The notes under the pieces are model-generated. The model was not told where the DNA came from. It was given only the letters and a program-made list of their open reading frames with translations, and did no database searches. 58,802 nucleotides of DNA from Chara braunii (lineage: Eukaryota > Streptophyta > Charophyceae > Charales > Characeae). The first letter of the stretch is position 1, and the number at the start of each line of letters is the position of its first letter. The DNA lies in assembly GCA_003427395.1 (NCBI GenBank), contig BFEA01000034.1, positions 361,038-419,839 of the forward strand, given 5' to 3'. Of this stretch, positions 44,288 to 54,689 are shown piece after piece. The position numbers were made by a program, and so were the translations under genes.

Positions 44288-44289
<2 letters not shown>
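43446..44289. other. Unassigned DNA with a (CA)n run
   Basis: A G/A-rich stretch lies at 43620-43840 and a (CA)n run at 43847-43883. I see no supported gene. Confidence 0.45.
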
Positions 44290-44371
<82 letters not shown>

Positions 44372-44378
44372 TGTGTGT
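44290..44378. repeat. (GT)n microsatellite
   Basis: About 40 GT units with one GA interruption near the end. Confidence 0.97.
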
Positions 44379-45989
44379 TGTTTTAGTAACCCCAGACTCT
44401 CTCTCTCATTCCCTCCACGAATCATCATAAACCATCCATAAAACAAAAGAAAGTAGACATCGTACGAGCGCTGTGGTGCAAGCGCGTGCACGTGAGCTGG
44501 CGCGGTGACTATGGCGAGAACCCTGATCTGCCAAGAGTGTTGACCTGACGCGGGCACCGAAGGACAACAGTGAAACAACTATGGTGGTCATCTTAGCGGT
44601 GCACTCTTGCACTTAGTGCATGCACGAAGACTGGAGGCGCTTAATCGCGCCATGTCGCAGGCTGACATGGCAGTCGGTCTGGCTCGTGGTTTTCCGTGAG
44701 TTCCACATCGAAGCTCCATTGCCGCAGCTGAGTTCCTGTTCCTGCACGTGGCATAGTGCCTTGGTGGTGTTGGCTATGTCGACGCTGGTGGAGTAGGGTG
44801 GAGTTAGCCCATGGTTACCGGGAATTGTGGTGTTTATCATACGAGTGGAGCGATCGGTGGTAGACTATCAGGGAGCTATTCGTCAACATTATCCAAGCGC
44901 TGTCCTTCATCGTCAACAGGGGAGTCTACATCATCAGGGGAGCTGTTTTTCTTCTGTGCATCCGGAATGCGGCTTTCTTCATCAGGGAGTTCATCTTCAG
45001 GAGAGTTGTTTTTTCAGTATGTATGTTGTCTTGCTTTTTTTTTGCAGGTCGTCATCATCTTCATCACTGTTGCCATTGGGATTCTTCTTCCAGGCTGTCA
45101 TCACCATCTGGGTACTCATCATCGTCAGCGTTGGATGCCATCTTCGCCAGCATTGCTGCTGGCTCATCCTCTTTTCTTTCAGCAGGTTCACGAGCCTGAT
45201 CGCCGTTGTGTCATTATTTTCCTCATCTCCACACTGATGTCCCGTGGCTGATTGGTGGTCGCTATCATCAGTGTTGTCATCATCACGCGGCAGCGCTGCT
45301 GTTCATTATCTTCTTCAAAAAATAGGTTTCATTAGTGTGCTGTGCACAAGTCATCATCATGGTGCTCTTCTTCAACAGGGCGCTGGTAAAATCCAATGAT
45401 CATCATGGCGCCTTTTCGCCTTCTTCATCAGACTGTCTTCCAAACATCGCGTTAATGTCGGTCTTCCTCATTGACTTGCTCTTTCATCTGCTTGCCATCA
45501 CATTGACCGGTGCGTTTCTTCCTCGATCACTGCTCGCCAACATCATCATTAACCTCGACACATTATTCATCATCATCTTCAATGGGCGCGCCCCCTGATT
45601 TTCTTGTTTTTTGTTCTGTTTTTGCTTTCTATCATTTTCCTTTAGGCGAGGGTTGCAGGTAGGTTTGGATGTGGAGAACTCTACTCTGTAGGGGGAGGTG
45701 ATGCTCCATAGGGAGTAAGGGTGGATTTGTGGGATGCTCACATCTGGGGTTGGAGAGATGAATAGTCAGCATCTTACCCCCAGCGGAGGCAGATATGAGC
45801 AAAAGGTTGGCCAAGACAATCTTTGGGGGGTACTGATGCCTTGGTTGGATTAGGGGCATGAGCGGTTGACAGGTACCCCCACTTTTCAGCCCCAAGTTAA
45901 CCTCCTCAACCCTGAAAAGAGCACTGGAGATCATTTTTTTTAGTTTTTCTGTTTTTTTTTTTCGTTTGCCCTGTTTTACTTTTGGTCAA
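44379..45989. other. Unassigned DNA, TCATCATC-rich in the middle
   Basis: From about 44870 to 45590 the strand is rich in TCATC/TTCATC, which yields weak Asp/Glu-rich frames on the minus strand without a recognisable domain. 45640-45950 resembles 46935-47160 (both have gag.tctactc, a gaggtgatg/gaggtgaatg phrase, and a later agcaaa.ggt), so it is probably another copy of that repeat. Confidence 0.4.
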
Positions 45990-46929
45990 GGTCTGTGTGT
46001 GCCAAGTTTGGTCTGTCCTGTGCTGGGGCTGATAAGGATAGCTTTTTTATCACAGTTGTCTTTATTGGCGGAGGCAGCATCGGGACAGAGCGAGAGAAGG
46101 AGGGGTGGGGCAAAGGGGGATCATCTATCCTTGTATTTTCTCCCCCAATGCGGTTAAACCACCAGTACTTCCTAAAGTCATGCCCGTTAACGTTCCACGG
46201 TTTTAGGAAATGTACGGGCCACTATAGGAGCGCCCAAATTCATCCAACTAGAAACATTTCTACTCTATTTTTTTCTGTGGCTGATAGCTGGGCCAAGTAA
46301 GGTCTGTGTGTGCCAAGTTTGGTCTGTCCTGTGCTGGGGCTGATAGGGATAGCTTTTTTATCACAGTTGTCTTTATTGGCAGAGGCAGCGTCGAGACAGG
46401 GGGAGAGCAGGAGGGGTGGGGCAAAGGGGGATCATCTATCCTTGTATTTTCTCCCCCAATGCGGTTAAACCACCAGTACTTCCTAAAGTCATGCCCGTTA
46501 ATGTTCCACGATTTTAGGAAATGTACTGGCCACTATAGGAGCGCCCAAATTCATCCAACTAGAAACGTTTCTACTCTATTTTTTTCCGTGGCTGATAGCT
46601 GGGCCAAGTAAGGTCTGTGTGTGCCAAGTTTGGTCTGTCCTGTGCTGGGGCTGATAGGGATAACTTTTTTATCATAGTTGTCTTTATTGGCGGAGACAGC
46701 GTCGAGACAGGGGGAGAGAAGGAGGGGTGGGGCAAAGGGGGATCATATATCCTTCGATTTTCTCCCCCAATGCGGTTAAACCACTAGTACTTCCTAAAGT
46801 CATGCCCGTTAACGCGCCACGATTTTAGGAAATGTACGGGCCACTATAGGAGCGCCCAAATTCATCCAACTAGAAACGTTTCTACTCTATTCTTTTCCGC
46901 GGCTGATAGCTGGGACAAGTACTGATGGT
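45990..46929 (+). repeat. 311-bp tandem triplication carrying a TIR/TTAA element
   Basis: Units begin with ggtctgtgtgtgccaagttt at 45990, 46301 and 46612. Each contains a left TIR (TTAAACCACCAGTACTTCC; the last copy has CTAG) and ends in GGGCCAAGTA. Only the last copy has the full right end, GACAAGTACTGATGGT followed by TTAA (46930-46933). The right end matches the MITE at 35001-35199. Copies are about 95% alike by eye. Confidence 0.88.
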
Positions 46930-46934
46930 TTAAG

Positions 46935-47700
46935 TACATGTGATTGCGAGGTTTGGGGTAGATCTCGACGGGGAGAGCTCTACTCCTAAGGGGCTTCACA
47001 AGGGAGGAGGTGAATGTCCTGGAGGGAGTGGGAGGAGAGGTTGAGAATTTTTTTGTGGGGCTGGGGGAGATGTATGGGGCCGCATCATACCCTAGCGGTG
47101 ACAGATAAAAGCAAAGGGTCGACAAAAGCATATTTTAGGCGGGGATTGAATGCTTTTGTGGGAGCAAAGGAAGGAAGTGGGTATGTTGACGTTGAGGCTG
47201 GGGAGGAGTGTTTGTGATCAGAGCAGTCCTTCTGGTGGAGGCAACGACCACGCAGAAGGAGAGGAAGGAGGGGGGACGGGGAGAAATTTCTGCGTCAGCT
47301 TCATCATAATCGTCATCATCACGATCTTCAATAGTTGGTTCATCATCCTTCACGATCCTTGCAGTAATCTGCGGCAGTTCGATTCAGATTTTGAGTGTCA
47401 ATATTGTTTTGCTTGTATTCAGATATAGCTCTGCTTGTTTAGAAGTCTCGGTTAGTTGATGCCAGAATGGTGCTGGACGGTGCTGAGGCATTGTCCTGTA
47501 ACCTGTAGATGCAAGGGCTTGAGGCCTTGTAGAGAGTTATGGGGATTTCAGAGGGTGGAAGGAAATCCATTGATTGGCTTGGGCTACCGCCAGGACGACG
47601 ATGGTCCGAGCTAGGGTGAGTCGCGCTGCCCTGTAACCTAGTCTGATTGGGGTGTGAGACCGGGGATAGACCTGGCTGAGTAGACAGTATTGTCAGTATA
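46935..47700 (+). mobile_element. Fragment of the dimeric-repeat element
   Basis: A G-rich block (46935-47160) is followed by AT-rich sequence and then a dimeric unit at about 47455-47700 (gatgccagaatggtgctgg, ttgtcctgtaacctgtaga, gaggccttgtagagag; second half ggacgacgatggtccgagct, ctgccctgtaaccta). A comparable G-rich block and dimeric units occur on the minus strand at about 55.5 to 53.7 kb. No hairpin tail follows; a LINE fragment begins at about 47764. Confidence 0.7.
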
Positions 47701-47763
47701 GCTAGGTTTGGATTTGGCTGGGATAATAGGGATACCTGAAATTAGGGATTAGATAGAAGCAGA

Positions 47764-49023
47764 GTGCATCGACTAGCAAACTGTTTGGATCAAATTATTG
47801 TTTCTATTCCCCTGGCTTGGGTCCGCACGTTAAGGAAAAGGATTCGCATTCAAGAAGCAGACTGGGTAGTAGAATGTATACCTAGTGAACAAAATAAAAT
47901 AGGCCAAGTAATACATCTACTGCCTGATGGAGCTTTGGTAAGTATATGTGGGATCAAAAGAGACTTTAACCTTATCCCAAAAGAAACAGTGGAACTTCTT
48001 CCCTATGAATGCATTTACAGGGTCAGAGTTTTGTTTAATTCCTCGTCCCAAGGGCGGATGATATACCACCCTGAAATCCCAATCCCTGATCTCCCTTTTG
48101 ATCGGCAGAATGAACATGGTTGACATGTAAGAAAGGAAAACCACAAGTTTTGCAATCTCTAACAGTCAAGGCCACGTATAGGCTACTTCGCCCAATAATG
48201 AATACTGCAGCATTAATATAAGAACGATGGGCTAGACGTCTTAATATTGACATAAATTTAATCAAACACATCAAACTCTTTAGAGCACTCAAGCAACATC
48301 CAACTAAATTTGTCTCGCTCCAGTGGAAGATAATCCACAAATGCTTGCCCACAAATGATTGGGTGATTGATCGCTCAACGTTGGAACAACGAGGCTTGGC
48401 AGTATGTGTCTGCATTCCCTAGTCGAAAATTCTGAGAAACCATAGAACATATCTTCCTACAATGTGCTGTATTGATATGGCGTAAGTGGGATTACATATG
48501 GAAAACTAAAACAAGTCTACACTGGCTATGGGATTAGAGGACTATTCTTCTAGGTCATTAGGAACCTGCAGACATCTAATTATCAAAATATCAACAAAAT
48601 TTATTTACGATTGGACGCAAGGTTGTTATCTGGACGTTGTGGTACAAACGATGTGTATGGGAAGGAAAAGAAATAAGGTTAGAAGGAACCAATATAGTGG
48701 AATCAATTGCGGATTTTGTTGAAACAGAGGTTCGGGCACAATGAGAGAACCTCACAATCAAATTATACAAATTTCATTTTAAAAGAGATATAAAGATGGC
48801 AATACAACAATTTGAAAAAGACTGGCTGAGAAATTACACTGGGGGGGGTCTGGGTGAGGTGAAGTGGCCAGGGGCGGAGGGGGCAGAGGAACCTTTCAAA
48901 AAGGATTTTCGCCTCTTATTTCATAACTGGTTCAAACTTCAGCTAGGCGCCTCACTTAGATCTCCTGAATTTTTCACTGATCCATTTCCTCCTTCTAGAC
49001 TTACTCTGGTTGATTTGCAATGA
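47764..49023 (+). pseudogene. 5'-truncated LINE ORF2, C-terminal part
   Basis: The first frame reads WVRTLRKRIRIQEADWVV, with LPYECIYRVRVL and GRMIYHPEIPIPDLPFDRQNEHG. It matches YXTLRKGPCVKEGDWVGL...GVYRIRII...PKVYCPMTAIEDLPLDPDEWNG of the complete LINE. Then TVKATYRLLRP and SLQWKIIHKCLPTNDWVIDRSTLEQRGLAV (zinc-binding domain) appear in other frames. It ends DFRLLFHNWFKLQLG...FFTDPFPPSRLTLVDLQ with TGA at 49021-49023. Several frameshifts and stops. The RT core is absent. Confidence 0.88.
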
Positions 49024-49198
49024 TTTGGGGTAGAGGTAGAGTAAAGTAGTCACAACATTTGGTTTTTTTTTGGATGTGCACAATAGCAAAAGAAAGTTTG
49101 GGTGTTGGATCTTATAAACTAATCTGGCGGTCTGTGAGTAGACTGAAGAGGTGCCCAAGGCTTAATTTTGTTTTTTTGAAGAATTAGGAGCATCATGA

Positions 49199-49365
49199 GG
49201 GACGCTGGGCCCGGTTCCCAGCATGTGCTACTTTATCTTGTTCAAGGGACGCTGGACCCGGTTTCCAGCAGGTGCGGCTCCCCACCAATAGAATGGAGTC
49301 CCCTGCATGACAAGTAGGAGTGTATGCTCTTATCATCACTCCTATCTGTTAATGAAGTTGTTTTC
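49199..49365 (+). other. LINE 3' UTR tail: partial and long hairpin modules
   Basis: 49199-49231 is a partial short-type module (GCTGGG-CCCGGTT-CCCAGC). 49246-49365 is long type: GCTGGA-CCCGGTT-TCCAGC, spacer, and HP2 with a perfect 8-bp stem TAGGAGTG/CACTCCTA around a 14-base loop with TGCTCTTATCA, then GAAGTTGTTTTC. The poly(A) that should follow is found at 50108-50137, beyond the inserted TIR element. Confidence 0.8.
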
Positions 49366-49369
49366 TTAA

Positions 49370-50105
49370 ACCACTAGTGCCTCTGAGTCTGTTTCTGCAG
49401 ACCCTGAATTTCACTCGGCTCCAAGTTTGCCGAGCCTGGGTACCACTCCATTTCTCTCTAGTACTCTCACGGAAAAAACAAAAAAAAAAAGGAAAAAAAA
49501 CTTGCACCCGTGAAATCAGAAAAGAAGCAAAAAAAAAAAAAGAAACTAAGCTTTGGTCGCGATTGCAGTTCTATACATTTTTCAAAGTGGTGGTGTGAGT
49601 GTGCCCTCAGTGAGGGCATCTCAGCCCTGTGGCCAGGTTGTCAGATTCGAACAAGAGAACAAAAGAAAAGAAAAACGGGCACACGGATCCGACCGTGAAA
49701 ATGGTTGGATACATTCCCCTAAGTGCCAGTGTGATGGGCGTTACAGTCCTATGACAAAACACAGCTTTAGCAGATCACGGGAAACATGAGTAGATCACGG
49801 ATTCCACCCTGCCTCGTTGACAGGGGACACGCGACAAAAAAAAAAAGAAACAATAACATTCAGAATGTGACCGCCTTACCTGTGAGGTGCATTCTGTGGA
49901 GGAAGACTGTGAGCACAGCCTCCTGGACTACCTTGCCCGTCATCATTGCAGTAGACAAAGCATTTTCTTTTTTTCCTTTTTCTTTCACTCGCGGGCACTA
50001 TAAAAATCTGATTTATGGGACAATGCTGACCCTATGTCCCACCCCCGATTTCTTCGGGAACTGGCAAAACCTCGTAATTTCCCAATACTGAGGGAGGTAC
50101 TAGTG

Positions 50106-50107
<2 letters not shown>
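49370..50107. mobile_element. TIR/TTAA element, 738 bp, inserted in a LINE/SINE tail
   Basis: The left end ACCACTAGTGCCTC and right end GAGGTACTAGTGGT are inverted with one mismatch, and TTAA flanks both (49366-49369, 50108-50111). It separates the tail module (ending GTTGTTTTC) from its poly(A), which shows it inserted at a TTAA there. The interior has no convincing transposase. An inverted pair tcggctccaagtttgccga is visible near 49414. Confidence 0.75.

Positions 50108-50137
<30 letters not shown>
50108..50137 (+). other. Poly(A) tail of the plus-strand LINE fragment
   Basis: About 28 As after TTAA. This is the tail displaced from 49365 by the TIR element. What follows (gattgtaatctagctg) is unassigned. 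Confidence 0.65.
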
Positions 50138-50138
<1 letters not shown>

Positions 50139-50149
50139 TTGTAATCTAG

Positions 50150-50258
50150 CTGTAATTAGAATATATGACCATCTCAGGAGCAGACACCACTAACACCTAG
50201 GAGAGGCTCCATCTATTGGTGGGGAGCATCACCTGCTGGAAAACGGGTCCAGCGTCCC
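50150..50258 (-). other. Hairpin tail module at the 3' side of the second LINE
   Basis: On the minus strand: HP1 GCTGGA-CCCGTTT-TCCAGC, spacer CTCCCCACCAATAGATGG, then the left half of HP2 (TTAGTGGTGTCTGCTC), whose right half is missing. No poly(A) follows, so the LINE end was cut, probably by the plus-strand LINE insertion. Confidence 0.65.
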
Positions 50259-50608
50259 ATATACAGAAATGTGAATATCTGAGAACAGTGAGAACAGTGG
50301 TGGTGCGGCCTGCCAGCATTGATTGCCCTGCTACCTAGGGGATTGACTGAGCATCCCTTTTTTTAGTGTTGAGATCTTCCAGTGCCATCTATACCTCTTC
50401 ACCCTCAGCCCTATTACTGCTATCTCCCTTCAATCATGGTGCCATCAGTCTGCAATTGAGCCTTCTGGGTTTTAAAGATTTTGGCCCAAACCCCAAGCTA
50501 GTTCTGCCTCTTCAGCCCTTCTTTTGGGCTGCCTGTTACTATCCATGGTCCCTAGCAGTCTAGTTGCTCTCCTTGAAAGCTCTTCCATCTCTTTGCCTCT
50601 CTTTTCCA
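50259..50608 (-). other. 3' UTR of the second LINE
   Basis: About 350 bases between the ORF2 end and the tail module. No gene. Confidence 0.5.
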
Positions 50609-53467
50609 TCACTCTCCCCCATCCCATGCTACGCCTACCAGGCTGTTAGCTTGGGGGGGGAAGAAAGTTGGGAATTCGCCACTCGGTCGCATTGGGATTG
50701 AGTTGTCCAACTTGGTCCAGTCGTTGAGAAGGAGTCCGTAGTGTCTGGTTAGCCCTTTGTTCTCCAGCATCCCCTCCTGCCCCACTTTTTCCCCTTTCCA
50801 TTCCACCTTTCCTAATCTCCCCCCTGTTCCCCCCCCGAGCCAGCATTTGCAGAATTCTTGTATTATTTGCTTTATTTCGTTTTGCGTATAAATGTGTTTG
50901 ATTTGTCCTTTGACTTGCTCCCACCGTGCTGTTATGTTTGTATTGATCTATTGTTGTATGCTCTCCGTAAATTCTGGCCCTTCCAACCTCACGCTTTCCA
51001 TTTCATAGGTGCAACGACGTCTCCAGAGTGCCCACAATACTGCCATGCGTCCTTGTTTAAAAATGTTGAGAGTGAAGTTGTCAAGCTGCTCAGAGGGCCA
51101 TCTTTCAAACAGCAGGGCTTTCCAGTCCGATGGCCAGGGTGTCCCTATTCCAAGCTGATCCCAGATTTTGTCCCACCATCTCCAAAGCCAGACTGCTCCG
51201 GGACATTGTAGAAAGATGCGTTCTATTGTTTTTGGTTTCTTCCTTGATGGGAATGCGCTGGAGCATAATCTACACCAGGGGAGGGCAAGTCCGCTCTGTT
51301 CAAGGATGAATTTGTCTATCAACCGGTTATTGGTTGGTAGGCACCGATGCTCCATTTGCCATTGCAGGGAGGCCAAATTTGTAGGTTTCTTTTTAGTCAG
51401 CTGGAACCATTTCACGTTTCTCCGTGATTTTTGCTAATGTTCAGATGTTTCATCCATCTCATTTCCACCTGGTCCCGCAAATTTATTTTTGGCCGGAGTA
51501 GTCTGTATGTTGCTTTGACTGTGATATTGTACAACGTTTTAGTGCTGGTTCTGCCCTTGCCAATTGTGTTTGTCCATACCCATTCTAAAGGGTCTAGAGG
51601 CAGTTGGGATATTGGTGTGTCTGGGGAGAACGCCACCCATCTGTCCTTCACCCGCAGCACCCTAATTCTTGAGAGTTCGTCCTCCTTGACGAACTGTATT
51701 TGTTCTGGACTGGTCTTTTGGAGGAAGTTGTCATTACCAACTGTGAATGTATCCACCACCACTGGGCTCTTTGGGTCCCAGCACACCACGTTGCCCACCT
51801 CCCCCTGACGACCTCGGATTGCTACCCAGTCGGCCTCCTGTATTGAGGGTCCCTTTCTCATAATTTTTCACCAATTTAGGGGGACGCATTCGATTAGATT
51901 TCCCAGCGCCTCCTCTGGTCTGTGGCGGCATCTCAGTTTTTCCTTGAGTCGGTCGCCAGTGATCCAATCTCTCATGTCCGTATCCCAGATATCTCTTATT
52001 CTAAGAACCCCCCTTTTCACCTATCCTCTCCAAGGGGAGTCCATGCAATGCAAAACTTAGCCTCTGGAATTCGTTATCCCTCTATTCCCAAACAGTGGCT
52101 GACGGGTCACTTCTTCCCATCTTTCAGGTTGACTTTTGTCCGGTAGGGGGAGGTTCCTCCATATCTGTAGGAGGGTTGGCTAGCAGGGGTCGTTGTGTAG
52201 ATCCTTTCTTGCCTCTTGTCTTGGCGAATCAGTCGGGGGGGTTTCTTGCTGAGACTGTCGCCGCGGGATTGACCATTATCTGTTTTTAAATCCATGTGAG
52301 TGGGTTGATATAGGCCAGTGTTTCCGGGGCTAATCGTGAGATCTGTTCCAAGGGATGTGTGGGTAGAAGAGCAAGCGCTTAAGCCACTGTATGACCAGTG
52401 CCTTGGCTTGTATTGTCGGGTCAATTATGCCCAATCCCCCTTTTGCCTTCGGTTGAATAATCGCCTACCATGCAACTCTACCGAGTACATTCTGTTTTTC
52501 ATGGTCCCCCTGTCATAGAAATGCAACTAACTGTGTCTGGAGGGAGCATAGGGTGGTCTTATCCAACCCCCAAATGGCTGACCTATACCAAAGAGAGGCG
52601 AACACCACATTGTTAATCACCAGGGTCCTGCCAATCAGCGAGGTATGTTTGTCTCTCCATAGTGCGAGCTTTTCCAAGGGAGGCCTGACTATCCATTCAT
52701 TGTTGGTTGATGGTCTGCCATTGGCTGTCAAAGAGACTCTTGATCGGGGCCTCTTGAGGCAACCACCTCACCTTCGGTTGTTCCGGGGGTCTTGCACCTT
52801 GATGATGGATCCACTATCCCAGTGTCGTGTTCCCCCAATTGACTATCATGCCAGATAGGGTACAAAAACAATCCATCATATTTTGAACTTCTTCCATCGA
52901 TTCCCGGGTTGCATCCACCATCAGGGTTAAGTCGTCTGCAAACATAGAGCAAACCGAGATAACTTTTTTTGGAATCGAGGATAGTTGTATTCTTTGGATG
53001 TCTTTGTGGGTTCTCAGGTTTGATGCAAGCGCTGCCATGATTATGACGAAAATAAATGGGGCTAATAGATCACCTTGTCTCACAGATCTTTGCAGGTTGA
53101 TTGGCGGCGCCAGGTTGCCATTGACCACGACTCTAGTTGTTGCGTTTTTTTATGAAGGAGTTGTACCCATCATCTAAATTTGGGACCGAAGTTAAGTTTT
53201 TCCAGACATTTATCTAGGAATATCCAGTCCACGTGGTCGTAGGCTTTCTCAAAATCAATGAAGATGATTGCAGCATTTCGTTTAGACTGTCTTGCTAGTT
53301 TGACCACCTCATTGACTAACAGGAAATATCCTAGATGTTCCTGCTCTTGATAAACCCTGTCTGGTTGGGGTGTATAATGTTGTCCATTACTTTGGTCAAT
53401 CGATTTGCCAGTGCCTTAGCCACCATCTTGTAGACCANTGTNAGGAGTGTGATTGGTCTATAGTTCC
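50609..53467 (-). pseudogene. Second LINE ORF2, RT to C-terminus (interrupted copy)
   Basis: Minus-strand pieces in order: YRPITL and KMVAKALANRLTKVMDNIIHPNQ (53460-53331); FDFEKAYDHVDW-type sequence near 53250; RQGDLLAPFIF and FADD (52931-52942); NEWIVRPPLEKLALWRDKHTSL (52700-52600); QEADWVAIRGRQGEV to LRDQVEMRWMKHLNI (51840-51430); zinc-binding domain SLQWQMEHRCLPTNNRLID...IERIFLQC (51390-51190); and the end YGLLLNDWTKLDN near 50700. At least five frame changes or stops. The 5' continuation lies at 56876-57150, split off by a 3.4-kb insertion. It belongs to the same LINE clade as the 2849-13407 copy. Confidence 0.9.
53455..53467. repeat. 13-bp target-site duplication, left copy
   Basis: GGTCTATAGTTCC, identical to 56876-56888, directly followed by a poly-T. 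Both copies fall at the same LINE codons (NYRP), which shows one LINE was split by an insertion. Confidence 0.88.
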
Positions 53468-53555
53468 TTTTTTTTTTTTTTTTTTTTTTTTTGGGACAAA
53501 TGCTCCAATCTATTCGTGGGGAGCAACATGTGCTAGGAACCGGGCCCAACGTCCC
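53468..53555 (-). other. Hairpin tail module, short type, 3' end of the retroelement
   Basis: Minus strand: GTTGGG-CCCGGTT-CCTAGC (stem kept with two G-T pairs), spacer TTGCTCCCCACGAATAGATT, GGAGCATTTGTCCC, then 25 As. It directly abuts the target-site duplication, so it is the true 3' end of the inserted RNA. Confidence 0.85.
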
Positions 53556-53744
53556 ATGTGGAATATACAAATGATTTGACATACCAAGGCGATTACCTAG
53601 CTTCGACTAAGAACAATCTATAAACTATGGAAAAAGTTCAGGAAGATTTAGGAAAAACGTGGATATTGCTAGGCTACTCAAGTAGCAATTACCACAAAAG
53701 TCCTTCGAATGCTCACAACCCCTAGACTCCCCGACAAAACACTC

Positions 53745-54010
53745 TAAAATTCTCTAACACTGTATAATTCCCTGTCGAGCTCTCCCAGGCCTCATGCCCC
53801 CACCCTGCTAGGTTACAGGGCAACACGACTCACCCTAGCTCCAGCCAGCATCGTCCCGGCAAGAACCCTTGGTTTTCCCTTGGAATGCCCACCCCAAGGC
53901 ATCCCCAAATCTCTCTACTAGGCTTCATGCTCTTGCTATCAACAGGTTACAGTGCAACCCCCCGACACCAGCCAGCGTCGTTCTGGCATCGAAAAACCGC
54001 AGGTCCATGA
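53745..54010 (-). repeat. Dimeric repeat unit
   Basis: The plus strand has gctaggttacagggcaacac, ccagccagcatcgtcccggc, ggcatccccaaatctctcta and ccagccagcgtcgttctggc, the inverse of the 23.3-24.6 kb units. Both half-units are present. Confidence 0.85.
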
Positions 54011-54414
54011 ATATAATCAGCATCAAATATGCCTACAATGAGTTGCAAGGAGTATCCAAAATCCTAAGGCATTCTCAAGGGTCTTTTGTTTTGAGAAAAA
54101 TTGAGAATTTTTTTAAAGAAGATCTCCCCCTGACAACATTGATTGCCCCGGAACCAGGGGGTTAACTGAGCAGGGACGCCCTTTGATGATAGGGTTTTTT
54201 TTTTTTATAGAAAAATATGGGAACAACTTGCACCCAGTACAAATGAAAACAGCCTCGAAGGGGCTAATAGAAGAAAACAGACATCTATGCAGTACTAAAT
54301 GCAAAGGGCCCTTTGTTTTTTTGGAAGAACATTCAGATCGAGAAATACCTGCCTTAGAGCCTTTCAGTAGCCCAACCCTACCTGCCTCATCCCTATATCC
54401 CGATACTTAGTCTC

Positions 54415-54680
54415 TACTACGCCTCACACCCCCAACTGCTAGGTTACAGAGTGGCACAACCCACCCCAGAAGACTCCCACCTGCTAGGCTGCAGTGCAAA
54501 ACGACCTGCCCTCGCTCCGACCAGCGTCGACTAAGTATCAGCTTACCAAAGGATACTAGAGTGCCTTCCACTCTCGACAACTTCCCAAATCTCTCTACCA
54601 GGTCTCTTGCCCTCGTACAACTCGAGTTACGGGCCAGCGCGACCAAGCCCCAACACAACCAGCGTTGTTCTCACCTCATC
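54415..54680 (-). repeat. Dimeric repeat unit (diverged)
   Basis: gctaggttacagagtggcac, ctgctaggctgcagtgcaaa and cgaccagcgtcgac, then aaatctctctaccaggtctc and accagcgttgttct, show the same family in minus orientation with more changes. Confidence 0.7.
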
Positions 54681-54689
54681 CATTCGCGA

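Noticed and set aside
44812-45240. Acidic (Asp/Glu-rich) minus-strand protein or plus-strand ORF of ~146 codons
   Set aside because: The stretch is TCATC-type low-complexity DNA with several overlapping open frames on both strands and no domain.
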